Below are positions 13,491 to 22,088 of a stretch of DNA of 27,904 nucleotides, one piece after another. Made by a program: the position numbers and the translations under genes. The notes below the pieces were generated by a model. It was given only the letters and a program-made list of their open reading frames with translations. It made no database searches and was not told the DNA's origin. Position 1 is the stretch's first letter; each line of letters starts with the position of its first letter. This DNA is from Armatimonadetes bacterium UBA1398 (lineage in GTDB: Bacteria; Armatimonadota; Zipacnadia; UBA1398): the NCBI GenBank assembly GCA_002305165.1, contig DBQI01000016.1, positions 1 through 27,904 of the forward strand, read 5' to 3'.

Positions 13491-16415
13491 TCAACGCGGA
13501 CTGGGCAGCGGCAGCACGCTCTCCGCGGACTCCTTGGCGCGGCTCAGCAGGCGTGTGATCTCCCTATCGTTCGGCTTGAGCTGATCCGCCACGCGAGCCT
13601 CACGCAGCGCCTCCTTCGGAAGGCCGCCATCCAGAAGCAGGTTCGCGAGCAGCGTCCTCGGCTGCGGATCCCGTGGATCGAGCGCTACGCTACGCTCAAG
13701 CGCGATCCGCGCGCGGAAGTCGTTGCCAAGCAGGGACTCAGCCTCGCCGAGGAGGGTGTAGGCCTCGGCGTTGTGGCGATCGATGTCGAGCACCTCCTGG
13801 CACAGGTCCCGCGCCTCGACGATGAGCCCCTCGATGCTGCCCGTGGACTTCTGGATCTTCGCCGCAGCCATGTCCAGGTACAGACGCATGAGCTGCGATT
13901 GGGTGGGGTGGAAGTTGGTCATCTCTGGCAGGCGGCTCGACGTGTACTCCTGGATCCAGTCGAAGTTTGCCGTCGAGGACCCATGGTAGAGCCCGCGCGG
14001 CGCCCAGAACTCCAGGAGCGGCATGTCGTCGGTGTTGATCTCGCCCGTCTTCGCGATCTTCGCTAGATCCTTTGGCCCCATGACATAGCAGGCCAGGATG
14101 CCTCCTGGCGAGGCGTGCCGAAGGGGCTCCAAGTCCTCCGTGAGGGCGGGGTTCGCCTTGAACTTGCTCACCAGTCTCGCGTAGTCCACGAGTGCGTTAT
14201 CCATCCGCGCGATGAACAGGTAGTCCGCCGCCGTTGTGCGCCACACCGTGGCATCGGGGAACACGCTATGAACGGTGGCGAACATCATCCGCATGGTGCG
14301 CTCGTCGAGCTCGTACGCCTGGGCCCACTGGCAGTAGGTGCCCGTTGGCTTCAGTGCCCGCTTGCACGCCTCGTAGTGCTCCACGGTGAAGAGGTTGGAG
14401 ACGCCGGAGATCCAGGGGTTCGAGGGCTCCGAGATGACCACATCGTACGCTGCCTCGCTCCCCAGGAGCGCGGTGCGGCCATCCATGATCCGCATCTCGA
14501 GCTTCGGTTCGGCGCCGGGTTCGAGCACCCCGCGGTTCACTTCGTACATGAGCTTGGCGCCCTCGACCACCTGCTCCTCGAGTTCGGCGACCTCGACCCG
14601 GCTCACATCCTCGTGGGTGGTCATCGCCGCCGCGCTGGAGCCGCTGCCCAGGCCGATTAGCAGGCAGCGATCGGGGCTCCCATTGAGAAGAACGGGGAGA
14701 TGACCGGTCAGATACTGGGTGATCGTATCCGCTACCAAGGTGCTGGCGTCGGTCTTGCCGTTCACGGCGAGCGACTTGTTGGTGACGCCGTCGCTGGTCG
14801 TCTGGGTGACCGAGACGGTAGCCGAGGTGCCCTCCTCGTAGAAAATGATCTCATCCTCGGGCCGGCTCAGGCTGTAGAGGGCCCCCAAGGTGTTCGAGGC
14901 AACGCCTTGGCGGAAGACGCCCGCCGTCAGCGCGCCCTTGCTCCAGGGGAGGACCACCGGACCCAGCACCGCAGCGGCTAAGGCGACGCCGAGCATGCAC
15001 AAGCTCGCCACGCCGAGCGACGACGGCGAGCGCACGGGCCGGTAAGAGACGCACCACATGAGCACTCCGACGCCGGCGATGACGTATAGGCTACTGAACC
15101 ACAACACCGTGCCCTGCAGCCCCAACACAGGGATGAAGAGCAGGGCCGAGAGGGCCGAACCCAGGATGGCCCCCGTCGTGTTGGCGGCGTAGCTCTTGCC
15201 CACGGCGCTCCCGACCCGCCCGGACTGGTCCGCGCACAGCTTAGCGACGATGGGAAAGGTCATGCCCATGAGGGTCGTCGGCGCCAGCGTGACCAGAAGG
15301 CAGAGGCCGAACTGGAGCACATAGAGCACCCACGGCTCCATGTAGGAGTATCCCGCGTAGAGCCCCAGGAAGGAGTAAGGCAGGTAGGGGAACACGACGC
15401 TCAGCGCCAGGCAGCTGAAGCCGATGGAGATGGCGACCCAGCCCAGCAACTCAGGCGTAACGACGCGCCGGCTGAAGAGCAGCACGAACAGATAGCTGCC
15501 GAGGGCGATGCCGATGAGGATCGAGCCGAGGATGATCGCGAAGCCGTAGACGGAGCTCCCCAGGAACATGCAGAGGGTGCGCGTCCACGCTACCTCCAGG
15601 GTGAGGCCCGAGAGACCCGTGGCGAAGAAGACGAGCATCAGCACGCCGGCGGGCAGTGGCCTCGCGTAGGGCAGCATCGCCCGGCCTCGGGACCGCGGGT
15701 ACTCATCAACCTCCTCCGCCACGATGGCCGCCGCCTCGGGGCCCGGCTCACCCACGATGTAGCTGTAGAGGATCATGACGACGCCGATGAGGCCGTTGAG
15801 AGCCGCCGCCGTCGCGATCGAGCTGCTCACGCCCAGCAGCCGCAGCAGCACGAAGGCGGTCAGGAAGGTGCCGAGCACCGCACCGAAGGTATTGATCGAG
15901 TAGAGCTGCCCAACGGTCTTCTTCGCGTCCCCGAGCACCCGCTGCAGGCCGGCGCTCAGGATGGGAAGCGTGGCGCCCATGAGGGCCGTGGGGAACACCA
16001 GGCAGATGAAGCAGAGGCCGAACTGCACGAGCGCCAGCTCTTGAGCGTCCGCAGCCCGAGATCCGTATTCGGCTACGTAGTAACCCCTCGCCATGTCCAA
16101 CAGACGCGGTGAGAGAAGGCCGTAGGCGCCGATGAGTATCTCTAGCAGGCCGTAGAGGGCCAGGGGCCGGCGCACACGGTCCGAGGCGCCACCGATGAGC
16201 CAGGCTCCGAGGGCCAACCCAGCCATGAACGCGGCGACCACGGAACTGACCGCCAGGGTCGTGTTCCCATAGAAGAGCCCCATGAGCCGCACCCAGACAT
16301 TCTGGTAGATCAGGCCGGTGGCGCCAGAGACGAAGAAGCAGACGCCAACGACCCAAGCGGCGAGCCGAGGCCTGTAGGCGGGGGGCGTGACATAGGACGG
16401 TCGCGTTGCGCGCAA
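13491..16415 (-). CDS. Membrane-embedded fused MFS-like/spermidine synthase-type aminopropyltransferase with TPR tail
   Basis: The start is TTG at 16415, supported by GGGAGGGA about 9 nt upstream. The product is 974 aa. Residues 1 to about 520 form many hydrophobic helices in two repeats, each with a PTxLMGxTxPI motif (FPTALMGATLPIL and APTTLMGMTFPIV). A SpeE-like Rossmann domain follows (about 525-800) with the SAM/dcSAM-binding LLIGLGSGS near 585 and ISEPSNPWISGVSNLFT near 660-680, diagnostic of the polyamine aminopropyltransferase superfamily. TPR-like helices end the protein (about 860-974). The whole architecture is known from many environmental bacteria, but its substrate is not established; it may modify or move a polyamine-like compound at the membrane. 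It is downstream of, and probably cotranscribed with, the FAD oxidoreductase (76-nt gap). Confidence 0.85.
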   Translation of the reverse strand: MRATRPSYVTPPAYRPRLAAWVVGVCFFVSGATGLIYQNVWVRLMGLFYGNTTLAVSSVVAAFMAGLALGAWLIGGASDRVRRPLALYGLLEILIGAYGLLSPRLLDMARGYYVAEYGSRAADAQELALVQFGLCFICLVFPTALMGATLPILSAGLQRVLGDAKKTVGQLYSINTFGAVLGTFLTAFVLLRLLGVSSSIATAAALNGLIGVVMILYSYIVGEPGPEAAAIVAEEVDEYPRSRGRAMLPYARPLPAGVLMLVFFATGLSGLTLEVAWTRTLCMFLGSSVYGFAIILGSILIGIALGSYLFVLLFSRRVVTPELLGWVAISIGFSCLALSVVFPYLPYSFLGLYAGYSYMEPWVLYVLQFGLCLLVTLAPTTLMGMTFPIVAKLCADQSGRVGSAVGKSYAANTTGAILGSALSALLFIPVLGLQGTVLWFSSLYVIAGVGVLMWCVSYRPVRSPSSLGVASLCMLGVALAAAVLGPVVLPWSKGALTAGVFRQGVASNTLGALYSLSRPEDEIIFYEEGTSATVSVTQTTSDGVTNKSLAVNGKTDASTLVADTITQYLTGHLPVLLNGSPDRCLLIGLGSGSSAAAMTTHEDVSRVEVAELEEQVVEGAKLMYEVNRGVLEPGAEPKLEMRIMDGRTALLGSEAAYDVVISEPSNPWISGVSNLFTVEHYEACKRALKPTGTYCQWAQAYELDERTMRMMFATVHSVFPDATVWRTTAADYLFIARMDNALVDYARLVSKFKANPALTEDLEPLRHASPGGILACYVMGPKDLAKIAKTGEINTDDMPLLEFWAPRGLYHGSSTANFDWIQEYTSSRLPEMTNFHPTQSQLMRLYLDMAAAKIQKSTGSIEGLIVEARDLCQEVLDIDRHNAEAYTLLGEAESLLGNDFRARIALERSVALDPRDPQPRTLLANLLLDGGLPKEALREARVADQLKPNDREITRLLSRAKESAESVLPLPSPR

Positions 16416-16491
16416 GTGCGTTCCCTCCCGGGGGATCGAGGTGGCCGATGGAGATTCCCGGGTTGCGGCCGCGTCACCTGCCCAACATCGG

Positions 16492-17934
16492 TCAGAGGCG
16501 CCTCGGGGTGGCCCGATCTCCCGTGCGCGCCTCCTCGTGGTACTCCTGGTCCACGTTCACGCTCCAGATGTCGTGGCTCTCGCCGAGGAGGTTCCGAACG
16601 GCGAGCATGGCGGTCATCGAGGAGTGGTCCGAGTTGTTGTACCGGTGCTGCCCATTCCGTCCTACACACTGGAGGTTGGAGCAGGCCTCGGCGAGCCACG
16701 ATCGGATGAGCCCTACCCGGTCCGCGTAACCATCGTCATACACGGGGTAGGCCTTCCGCACCCGCACCACGACTCCGTCGGTCACATCCGACTTGCGTGC
16801 CAGGCCCAAGCGGTCGCACTCCGAGGCGCCCAGCTCGATCAGATAGTCATCGGAAGCCGACCACAGCGCGTCGCCCTCGAAGACGAAGTACTCTAGGCCG
16901 AGGCAGCTCATGGCCGGGTCCGGGACCATCTCCGGCGACCAGTTCTTGAAGTTCTGGATCCGCCCCAGCCGCACTTCGGGCGAGTGGATGTAGATCCAGT
17001 TGTCGGGGAACAGCTCCGCCGAGCTGACGATCAGCCCCACCGTGAGGAAGTCGCGATGCTTCATGGCTCGGGCGGCGGCCACGACCTCCGGCGGAGCCGC
17101 GGGAACCATCGCCGCCACCAGGTCGTTCAGGGCCAGGGAGGAGATCACGTCCGTCCCCTCGTACTCGGTCCGTCCACCGAGCTCATCGAACGCCGCAACC
17201 ATCCGCACCCGCCCACCCTCGTGGTGGACCTCCCGGACCTCCTGATGGGTGACGACTTGCTGGCCTCTCTGCGTCGCCAGGTCGGCGGCGCGCTCCCACA
17301 TCATCCCGGGACCCAGTCGCGGGTACCGGAAGCGGTCGATGAGGGTCGTGATGCTCGTATCGCCAGGCCTATGGAACAGGGCATCCCTCACCGCGCCCCA
17401 CAACGAGAGCCCCTTGATCCGCTGAGCGGCCCAGTCAGCGGAGATCTCCCGGCAGGGCATCCCCCAGACCTTCTCGGTGTAGGTCTTGAAGAAGATCTCA
17501 TAGAGCCGCTTGCCGAAGCGATTCGTCACCCAGTGCTCGAAGCTCTCCTCCATCCGGTAGGGCAGAGCCTTCCAGCGAAGGTAACTCGCGAGGCACAGGA
17601 GCGAGGTGCCCATCCCCAGGTTACGCAGGGCGTTCGCGGGCTTGAGCGGATAGTCGAAGAAGCGGCCGTTGTAGAAGATCCGAGACATCCGCGGCCGATC
17701 GAGCATCTCCGGCCCCAGGATCTCGGTCCAGAACTCGTCAACCTCAGCGCACTTGGTGAAGAAGCGGTGGCCCCCCAGGTCGAAGCGGTAGCCCTTGTAT
17801 TCATCGGTCCGCGAGATACCTCCGACGATGCCATCCCGCTCGAGGCAGAGGGCGCGGAAGGACTCTTTGCCGAGCTCGTAGCATGCTGTGAGGCCGGCGG
17901 GACCGGCGCCCATGATGATCGCAACGCGCTCCAT
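16492..17934 (-). CDS. FAD-dependent oxidoreductase (amine oxidase / UDP-galactopyranose mutase-like superfamily)
   Basis: The product is 480 aa from ATG 17934, with an AAGGAAGG-type Shine-Dalgarno upstream. The N-terminus holds the FAD-binding Rossmann motif GAGPAGL (residues 9-15) and a downstream glutamate (LERDGIVGG). GYRFDLGGHRFFT and YTEKVWGMPCREISADWAAQ are typical of a bacterial family related to UDP-galactopyranose mutases and protoporphyrinogen oxidases, often found near cell-surface polysaccharide genes. A C-terminal GRNGQHRYNNSDHS motif closes the FAD site. No signal peptide, so it is cytoplasmic or membrane-associated. The true substrate is unknown; redox chemistry or a mutase reaction on a sugar nucleotide is inference. 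It is the first gene of a two-gene minus-strand unit with the membrane aminopropyltransferase. Confidence 0.85.
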   Translation of the reverse strand: MERVAIIMGAGPAGLTACYELGKESFRALCLERDGIVGGISRTDEYKGYRFDLGGHRFFTKCAEVDEFWTEILGPEMLDRPRMSRIFYNGRFFDYPLKPANALRNLGMGTSLLCLASYLRWKALPYRMEESFEHWVTNRFGKRLYEIFFKTYTEKVWGMPCREISADWAAQRIKGLSLWGAVRDALFHRPGDTSITTLIDRFRYPRLGPGMMWERAADLATQRGQQVVTHQEVREVHHEGGRVRMVAAFDELGGRTEYEGTDVISSLALNDLVAAMVPAAPPEVVAAARAMKHRDFLTVGLIVSSAELFPDNWIYIHSPEVRLGRIQNFKNWSPEMVPDPAMSCLGLEYFVFEGDALWSASDDYLIELGASECDRLGLARKSDVTDGVVVRVRKAYPVYDDGYADRVGLIRSWLAEACSNLQCVGRNGQHRYNNSDHSSMTAMLAVRNLLGESHDIWSVNVDQEYHEEARTGDRATPRRL

Positions 17935-18013
17935 CGGGCCGATCCACCTTCCTTGGTATGGGCGGTGGCTGCGAGTGCGGCCGTCGGCTCCACATGGAGA
18001 TTCGGCGCCGATC

Positions 18014-18042
18014 AGCCGCTCCCTGTTGAGAAGGAAGCGGCT
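18014..18042 (-). terminator. Hairpin ending the zinc-ribbon gene transcript
   Basis: AGCCGCT (18014-18020) pairs with AGCGGCT (18036-18042), with partial extension by CCCT/AGGA. The right arm overlaps the TAG stop of the zinc-ribbon gene. It would separate the cytochrome/zinc-ribbon transcript from the FAD oxidoreductase gene. No T-run is present, so termination is tentative. Confidence 0.4.
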
Positions 18043-18637
18043 AGACAGGACACGGCAGACCTAGCGCGTCCCCCAGCTCCGTCGTCCAGTGGATGCGCCA
18101 ACCCGTCTGCTCGCGCACCATCCAGACGAAGCCGGGCCGGCCATTGACGGTGACGGCGGCGTAGGCGTTGACCTCGTCCGCCTGCCCGAGGTCCTGAAGC
18201 GAGTGGCTGGTCACCGCGCGAGGCCCGTAGGCCTGGGCCAAGGCCTCGGCGCTCACCGAAGTCGCGATGGCGCTTGCGAGCAGGCCGTGGGCCGACTCCC
18301 AATCGGCCCGCTTCACTGCCGAGTAGTAGCGATCGATCGCGACGCTGGGGTAGTCGAGGATGAGGTCGGGCGCGGCCTCGGTCACCTGCTTCTTCGGGAA
18401 GTACACGATGACGAGAGCCAGCAGGACAAGCGCCAGCAGGGCAAGGGCCGGCGTGGCGATGAGCTCCCGCCGCCGGCTGGCCTTGAGGCGACGCTCCGCT
18501 TCGGCGCGGCGACGCGATGACTCCGCACCAGGCGGCTTGGCGGTCGTCCCCGCAGCAGGCAGGGCCGCGTTGCAGAACTCGCATGTGCGAACACCGGGCT
18601 GGTTCTCGGTCCCGCACTCGGGGCATCGGCTCGCCAT
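18041..18637 (-). CDS. Zinc-ribbon, single-pass membrane protein with NTF2/DUF4878-like C-terminal domain
   Basis: ATG 18637 is chosen over an upstream extension because TAGGAAG precedes it and the protein then opens directly with a zinc ribbon. The product is 198 aa. Residues 5-22 (CPECGTENQPGVRTCEFC) give a Cys4 zinc ribbon. A charged Arg/Glu linker is followed by one transmembrane helix (about 60-82). The C-terminal part (about 95-190) starts with AIDRYYSAVKRADWESAHGL and ends with GWRIHWT, the pattern of small NTF2-like/DUF4878 folds that bind unknown ligands outside the membrane. Function unknown; a sensor or scaffold role is a guess. It follows the 48-codon ORF by 8 nt and the octaheme cytochrome on the same strand, implying one operon. 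Confidence 0.8.
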   Translation of the reverse strand: MASRCPECGTENQPGVRTCEFCNAALPAAGTTAKPPGAESSRRRAEAERRLKASRRRELIATPALALLALVLLALVIVYFPKKQVTEAAPDLILDYPSVAIDRYYSAVKRADWESAHGLLASAIATSVSAEALAQAYGPRAVTSHSLQDLGQADEVNAYAAVTVNGRPGFVWMVREQTGWRIHWTTELGDALGLPCPV

Positions 18638-18645
18638 GGTGCTTC

Positions 18646-18792
18646 CTAACCGTCCACGACCGAGGACACATCGATCACCCGCATGTGGCGATCCTCCTGG
18701 CGCATCGAGTCGATGCACACCTGCCGGCCATCCCGGCTCCACCGCAGGTGGTTGAACCAGTGCTCCGCGCCCTCCAGCGCATCGGCGCTCAC
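18646..18792 (-). CDS. 48-aa ORF resembling one beta-propeller blade (possible remnant)
   Basis: GTG at 18792 overlaps the TGA of the cytochrome gene in a GTGA arrangement, with GGAGG immediately upstream. The frame runs to TAG at 18646, and the zinc-ribbon ATG follows 8 nt later. The peptide contains HWFNHLRWSRDGRQVCIDS and HMRVIDVSS, the 'h-x-x-W/F-S-x-DG-x-x-v' pattern of PD40/TolB-like or oligogalacturonate-lyase-like propeller blades. It fills the gap between two genes exactly. It may be the 3' remnant of a deleted propeller gene, still translated by coupling, or a small protein. The overlap spacing to GGAGG is too short for efficient independent initiation. Confidence 0.45.
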   Translation of the reverse strand: MSADALEGAEHWFNHLRWSRDGRQVCIDSMRQEDRHMRVIDVSSVVDG

Positions 18793-20288
18793 CCTCCGTA
18801 CCAGAGATTCCACTGCGCCTGGGCTGCCGCTACACCGGTCGCGTCGAAGGGGTAGACAGGCATGGCCGGCCGAGCCGGATCGGCCTGCTGATGGCACGCC
18901 GCGCTCATGCACGAGTTCGGCATCGCCTCGGGCTGTCCCAGAGTCAGCGCGGTGGCCGACGGCGGGATGGGCAGCATCGCGTGGGAGGCGATGTCCTGGG
19001 GCAGCGCTGAGGTGGCCGTTCGCGGCATGTGGCACGCGACGCAGGTAACGGTGGGCACGCCGGCATTCACGGGGTGGTGGGAGTGCTCCGCGCCAGCCAT
19101 CTCGCCGTGGCAGCCGAGGCAGAGGGCGTCCGTCTCCGGGGCTTCGCGGAGCTGGGCGCGGAAGCCCGTCGGCCCGTGGGGATCGTGGCAGTCCATGCAG
19201 GAGCCATGGCCGGGGCTCTGCCGCAGGTCGATGGCCTGCTGGTAGTTCAGTCGAGAGACGAGGGGAGCACCGACGGCCCGCGGCCAGAAGGCCTCCGCGT
19301 CACCCTCGGCCACGGGCGTGAAATGGTCGCTGAGCTCCGCGCCTGGGACGAAGCCCTCCGCAAACTGATAGACGCCGCTGGGGGATCTGCCGCGCGAATG
19401 GCAGGACGCGCAGATGTCGTAGGCCCGTGCCGCCGTGATCTCCCCATCCGCGGGCCGTAGGCTGGGGATGTCGGCCTCGCTTCCCGAGGCCACATGCTCC
19501 GCGCCAGGGCCATGACAGGCCTCGCAGCCCACGCCCGGCTCCGCAAAGGGGCGGGGTGCCTGGATAGACTCATCGAAGCCCGTGACGTGGCAACCCGCGC
19601 AATGAACTCGCCAAGGCCGGTTCTGCCAGTCGTCCGGGTGAACGGCCGACCAGGCGCCCGACGCCACGCTGTAGCGACTGGGATGCACCAGCAGCTCGCG
19701 GCCCTCGGTATCGGGAATCAGGAACTGCCGCGCGTAGGCCCCCGCACCCAAGACGTACGCGACGCCGCTCGGGTCGATGCCACCGCCCCAAGGATCGGGC
19801 ACCCCGGGCAGCCCAGGTTGGTAGCCGCGGAGGCTCAGGGCATGGGACGACTGAGACCACGGCCCGTGTTTGTCCGCATGGCAACTGAGGCAAGCCGGCG
19901 AGCCCGCATAGCCTAGCGACTCGGCCGTGGCGGTAACGGTTACATCCGCGGTGGCCGAGAGCGCCGTGCCCGCCGCCTTCGCTGTCACTCGTCCCACGGT
20001 GATGGCGGTCACCTGCGCCGCTGTGAAGACCCCCGTGGCGGAGTCGATCGACCCGATCGCGGCATCCGCGGACCACGTCACCTCCGCCGCCGTGACCTGT
20101 TGCCCTCCGGCATCGGTGACCGTGGCCGAGAAGGACCGTGTATCGCCACTCTCCAGGGTCACTGACTTCGGGCTGATGGAGATGGAGGCCGCCGGTCCTA
20201 TGCCCGAGCCCGGCCCGGCTCCCGACGAGCAGCCAAGCGCCAGCAGAGCGGCTAGCGAGACGATCGCCACGCACAGCAAGTTGCGCAC
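18789..20288 (-). CDS. Octaheme c-type cytochrome lipoprotein with N-terminal Big_2 Ig-like domain (cytochrome c554-like)
   Basis: The start is GTG 20288, with GAGGAGG 6 nt upstream. The product is 499 aa. A lipobox, LALGC, puts the lipidated cysteine at Cys20. Residues about 33-121 form a Big_2-like Ig domain (SPKSVTLESGDTRSFSATV, VTWSADAAIGSI). Haem-binding sites start at Cys133 (CLSCH), 230 (CAGCH), 255 (CEACH), 293 (CASCH), 364 (CMDCH), 390 (CLGCH) and 416 (CVACH). An eighth, CMSAACH at 460, has the CX4CH spacing. GYAGSPACLSCH and VGCEACHGPGAEH are typical of the cytochrome c554 family (PF13435). It is probably anchored to a membrane facing the periplasm or the cell exterior, and transfers electrons or reduces a small substrate. 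It is transcribed divergently from the seven-haem fusion gene. Confidence 0.92.
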   Translation of the reverse strand: MRNLLCVAIVSLAALLALGCSSGAGPGSGIGPAASISISPKSVTLESGDTRSFSATVTDAGGQQVTAAEVTWSADAAIGSIDSATGVFTAAQVTAITVGRVTAKAAGTALSATADVTVTATAESLGYAGSPACLSCHADKHGPWSQSSHALSLRGYQPGLPGVPDPWGGGIDPSGVAYVLGAGAYARQFLIPDTEGRELLVHPSRYSVASGAWSAVHPDDWQNRPWRVHCAGCHVTGFDESIQAPRPFAEPGVGCEACHGPGAEHVASGSEADIPSLRPADGEITAARAYDICASCHSRGRSPSGVYQFAEGFVPGAELSDHFTPVAEGDAEAFWPRAVGAPLVSRLNYQQAIDLRQSPGHGSCMDCHDPHGPTGFRAQLREAPETDALCLGCHGEMAGAEHSHHPVNAGVPTVTCVACHMPRTATSALPQDIASHAMLPIPPSATALTLGQPEAMPNSCMSAACHQQADPARPAMPVYPFDATGVAAAQAQWNLWYGG

Positions 20289-20331
20289 AAAGCACCTCCT
20301 CAGCTACCGCTTCTCCGGCCGATGGAGGGGC

Positions 20332-20381
20332 CCTTCACGAACGGGATCCGTTGGCGCCATGGAACTGCACCCGCGTGAAGG
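20332..20381. promoter_or_regulatory. Inverted repeat in the divergent cytochrome promoter region
   Basis: CCTTCACG (20332-20339) and CGTGAAGG (20374-20381) are exact inverted copies whose start points are 42 bp apart, close to four DNA turns. They lie in the 165-bp space between the octaheme lipoprotein gene and the seven-haem fusion gene. An operator for a dimeric or looping regulator controlling both units is possible, but an 8-bp match could arise by chance here. Confidence 0.3.
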
Positions 20382-20453
20382 ATAGCGGACGCGCGCGTGT
20401 GAATTGGGCAGGGTCTAGTTGCGCCCCAGTGCGAGCGTGAGCGGAGTGGTTCG

Positions 20454-22088
20454 TTGTCCATCCTGGTCGTCCTCGGCTTGGCGGGACTCATACTGCAGAC
20501 GGGCGAGCAGGCTACTGAGATACAGGCTCAGTGCCTGGGTTGCCATGCTTCTCCCAGCATGGTCTACGTGGACCCCGCCCGCGGAGGGCACTCCGTGTCT
20601 GTCGCCGAGGCGACCGTGGCGGCCCCCTGGAACGCCCACGCCGATCTGGCGTGCACCGAGTGCCACACCGATGTGCACAGTGAGGCAACTGCCGAGGGCC
20701 ACGGTGTGTCAGAGGAGACTGGCTCTGAGCACACTCCTCTTGAGACGGCGGTCATGGAGCGGAAGGGCGCCTGGAGCCTCGCGGCCATCAAGGCCTGTGG
20801 CGACTGTCACGATGAGGCGTTCGAGGCCTGGACCCAATCCGCCCACGCCGAGGGGCTCATCGACCAGACCACGGCCGAGGGCTCGGACAACCCAGCCCCC
20901 ACCTGCGTGGAGTGCCACGGCGCGCACGAGATCCGCATGGTCGCCGACCCCGGATCGCCCGTGACCACCCACAACATCCCCGCGCTCTGCATGGGGTGCC
21001 ACGCCAGCCAGCGGATCGTCGGCACCTTCCAGACGAGCGTGCACGGTCAGAAGTACTCCCTTACCGGCAAAGACCGCGAGGTCGGCGTCGCCGTATGCTC
21101 CACGTGCCATAGTTACCATGAGGTCCGCGCCGCGGGGGATCCCGAGTCTCAGCTCCACCTGTCGCGCCGGGCAGAGGTCTGTGGCCAGTGCCATCGGGGC
21201 GCCAACGAGAAGTTCGCGCTGTCCTTCAGCCACGACGACCCGGAGGAGAACCCGGTCGTCCACGCGGTGCACATCATCCACGTGCTCCTGACGGGACTCA
21301 TCGCGGGCAGCATGCTCGTGTTCATGGGGTCCGAGGCCTTCCGCATCGTCCGGTGCTTCATCTGGCGCCGGCCTCTGCTGCCACCCACCACGGCGAGCCC
21401 CGACCGGCTCTATCGCCGCTGGACCTGGGCGGTCCGCATCCAGCACGTCATCCTCGTGGCGGCGTTCACGCTCCTCTCCGTCAGCGGGATCCCGCTCATG
21501 TTTCCTGGGGCGCGGACGGCGCAGTTCACCATCAGACTGCTCGGGGGCGTGGACGAGGCCGCTTTGATCCATCGCGTAGGCGCGGTGCTGCTGATCATCG
21601 TCGCCATCATCCACGCGATCTGGGTCTTCATCTGGATCCTGAGGGGCAAGCGCTGGTCCCCGATCCTCTTCAACTTCCAAGACGCCAAGGACTCCGTGGC
21701 GATGCTCAAGTACTCCTGGGGCATCAGTAAGGAGCGGCCGCGCATGGGCCGCTACGCGCCGCCCGAGAAGTTCGAGTACCTGGCCGCCGCGGGGGGCACC
21801 GTCGTCATGACCCTGACCGGCCTGTTGATGTGGTTCCCCGAGCTCAGCGCGCGTTTCGTGGGCGGCGCCGGGGTTCAACTCGCCCAGATCATGCACGGAC
21901 ACGAGGGCGTTCTAGCCGTGGTGGTCATCCTGATCATCCACGTCTGCTGGGTCCACTTCATGCCCGGCTTCTGGCCGATGAGCATGGTGTGGCTCACGGG
22001 CCGCATCCGCCGGGACGCCATGGAGGAGTACCACGCCGCGGAACTTGAGGAGATCGAGGCAGGGAAGAAGGGGGCGGGGAATCGATGA
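20454..22088 (+). CDS. Seven-haem c-type cytochrome fused to a b-type cytochrome membrane domain (CbcL-like)
   Basis: The start is TTG 20454, with GGAG 7 nt upstream. The product is 544 aa: a short N-terminal hydrophobic segment, then CxxCH sites starting at Cys27, 67, 115, 151, 179, 215 and 243 (seven haems c), then about five membrane helices (near 275-292, 329-349, 377-396, 445-460 and 484-502). Histidines for haem b are available, for example His331, His373, His387, His496 and His501. The architecture matches the Geobacter CbcL type (multihaem c domain plus HydC/FdnI-like cytochrome b), an inner-membrane menaquinol oxidase used in extracellular electron transfer; CbcL has nine c haems, this one seven. 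Probable role: taking electrons from the quinone pool and passing them to periplasmic haems. It overlaps the next gene by 4 bp (ATGA), implying translational coupling. Confidence 0.9.
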   Translation: MSILVVLGLAGLILQTGEQATEIQAQCLGCHASPSMVYVDPARGGHSVSVAEATVAAPWNAHADLACTECHTDVHSEATAEGHGVSEETGSEHTPLETAVMERKGAWSLAAIKACGDCHDEAFEAWTQSAHAEGLIDQTTAEGSDNPAPTCVECHGAHEIRMVADPGSPVTTHNIPALCMGCHASQRIVGTFQTSVHGQKYSLTGKDREVGVAVCSTCHSYHEVRAAGDPESQLHLSRRAEVCGQCHRGANEKFALSFSHDDPEENPVVHAVHIIHVLLTGLIAGSMLVFMGSEAFRIVRCFIWRRPLLPPTTASPDRLYRRWTWAVRIQHVILVAAFTLLSVSGIPLMFPGARTAQFTIRLLGGVDEAALIHRVGAVLLIIVAIIHAIWVFIWILRGKRWSPILFNFQDAKDSVAMLKYSWGISKERPRMGRYAPPEKFEYLAAAGGTVVMTLTGLLMWFPELSARFVGGAGVQLAQIMHGHEGVLAVVVILIIHVCWVHFMPGFWPMSMVWLTGRIRRDAMEEYHAAELEEIEAGKKGAGNR

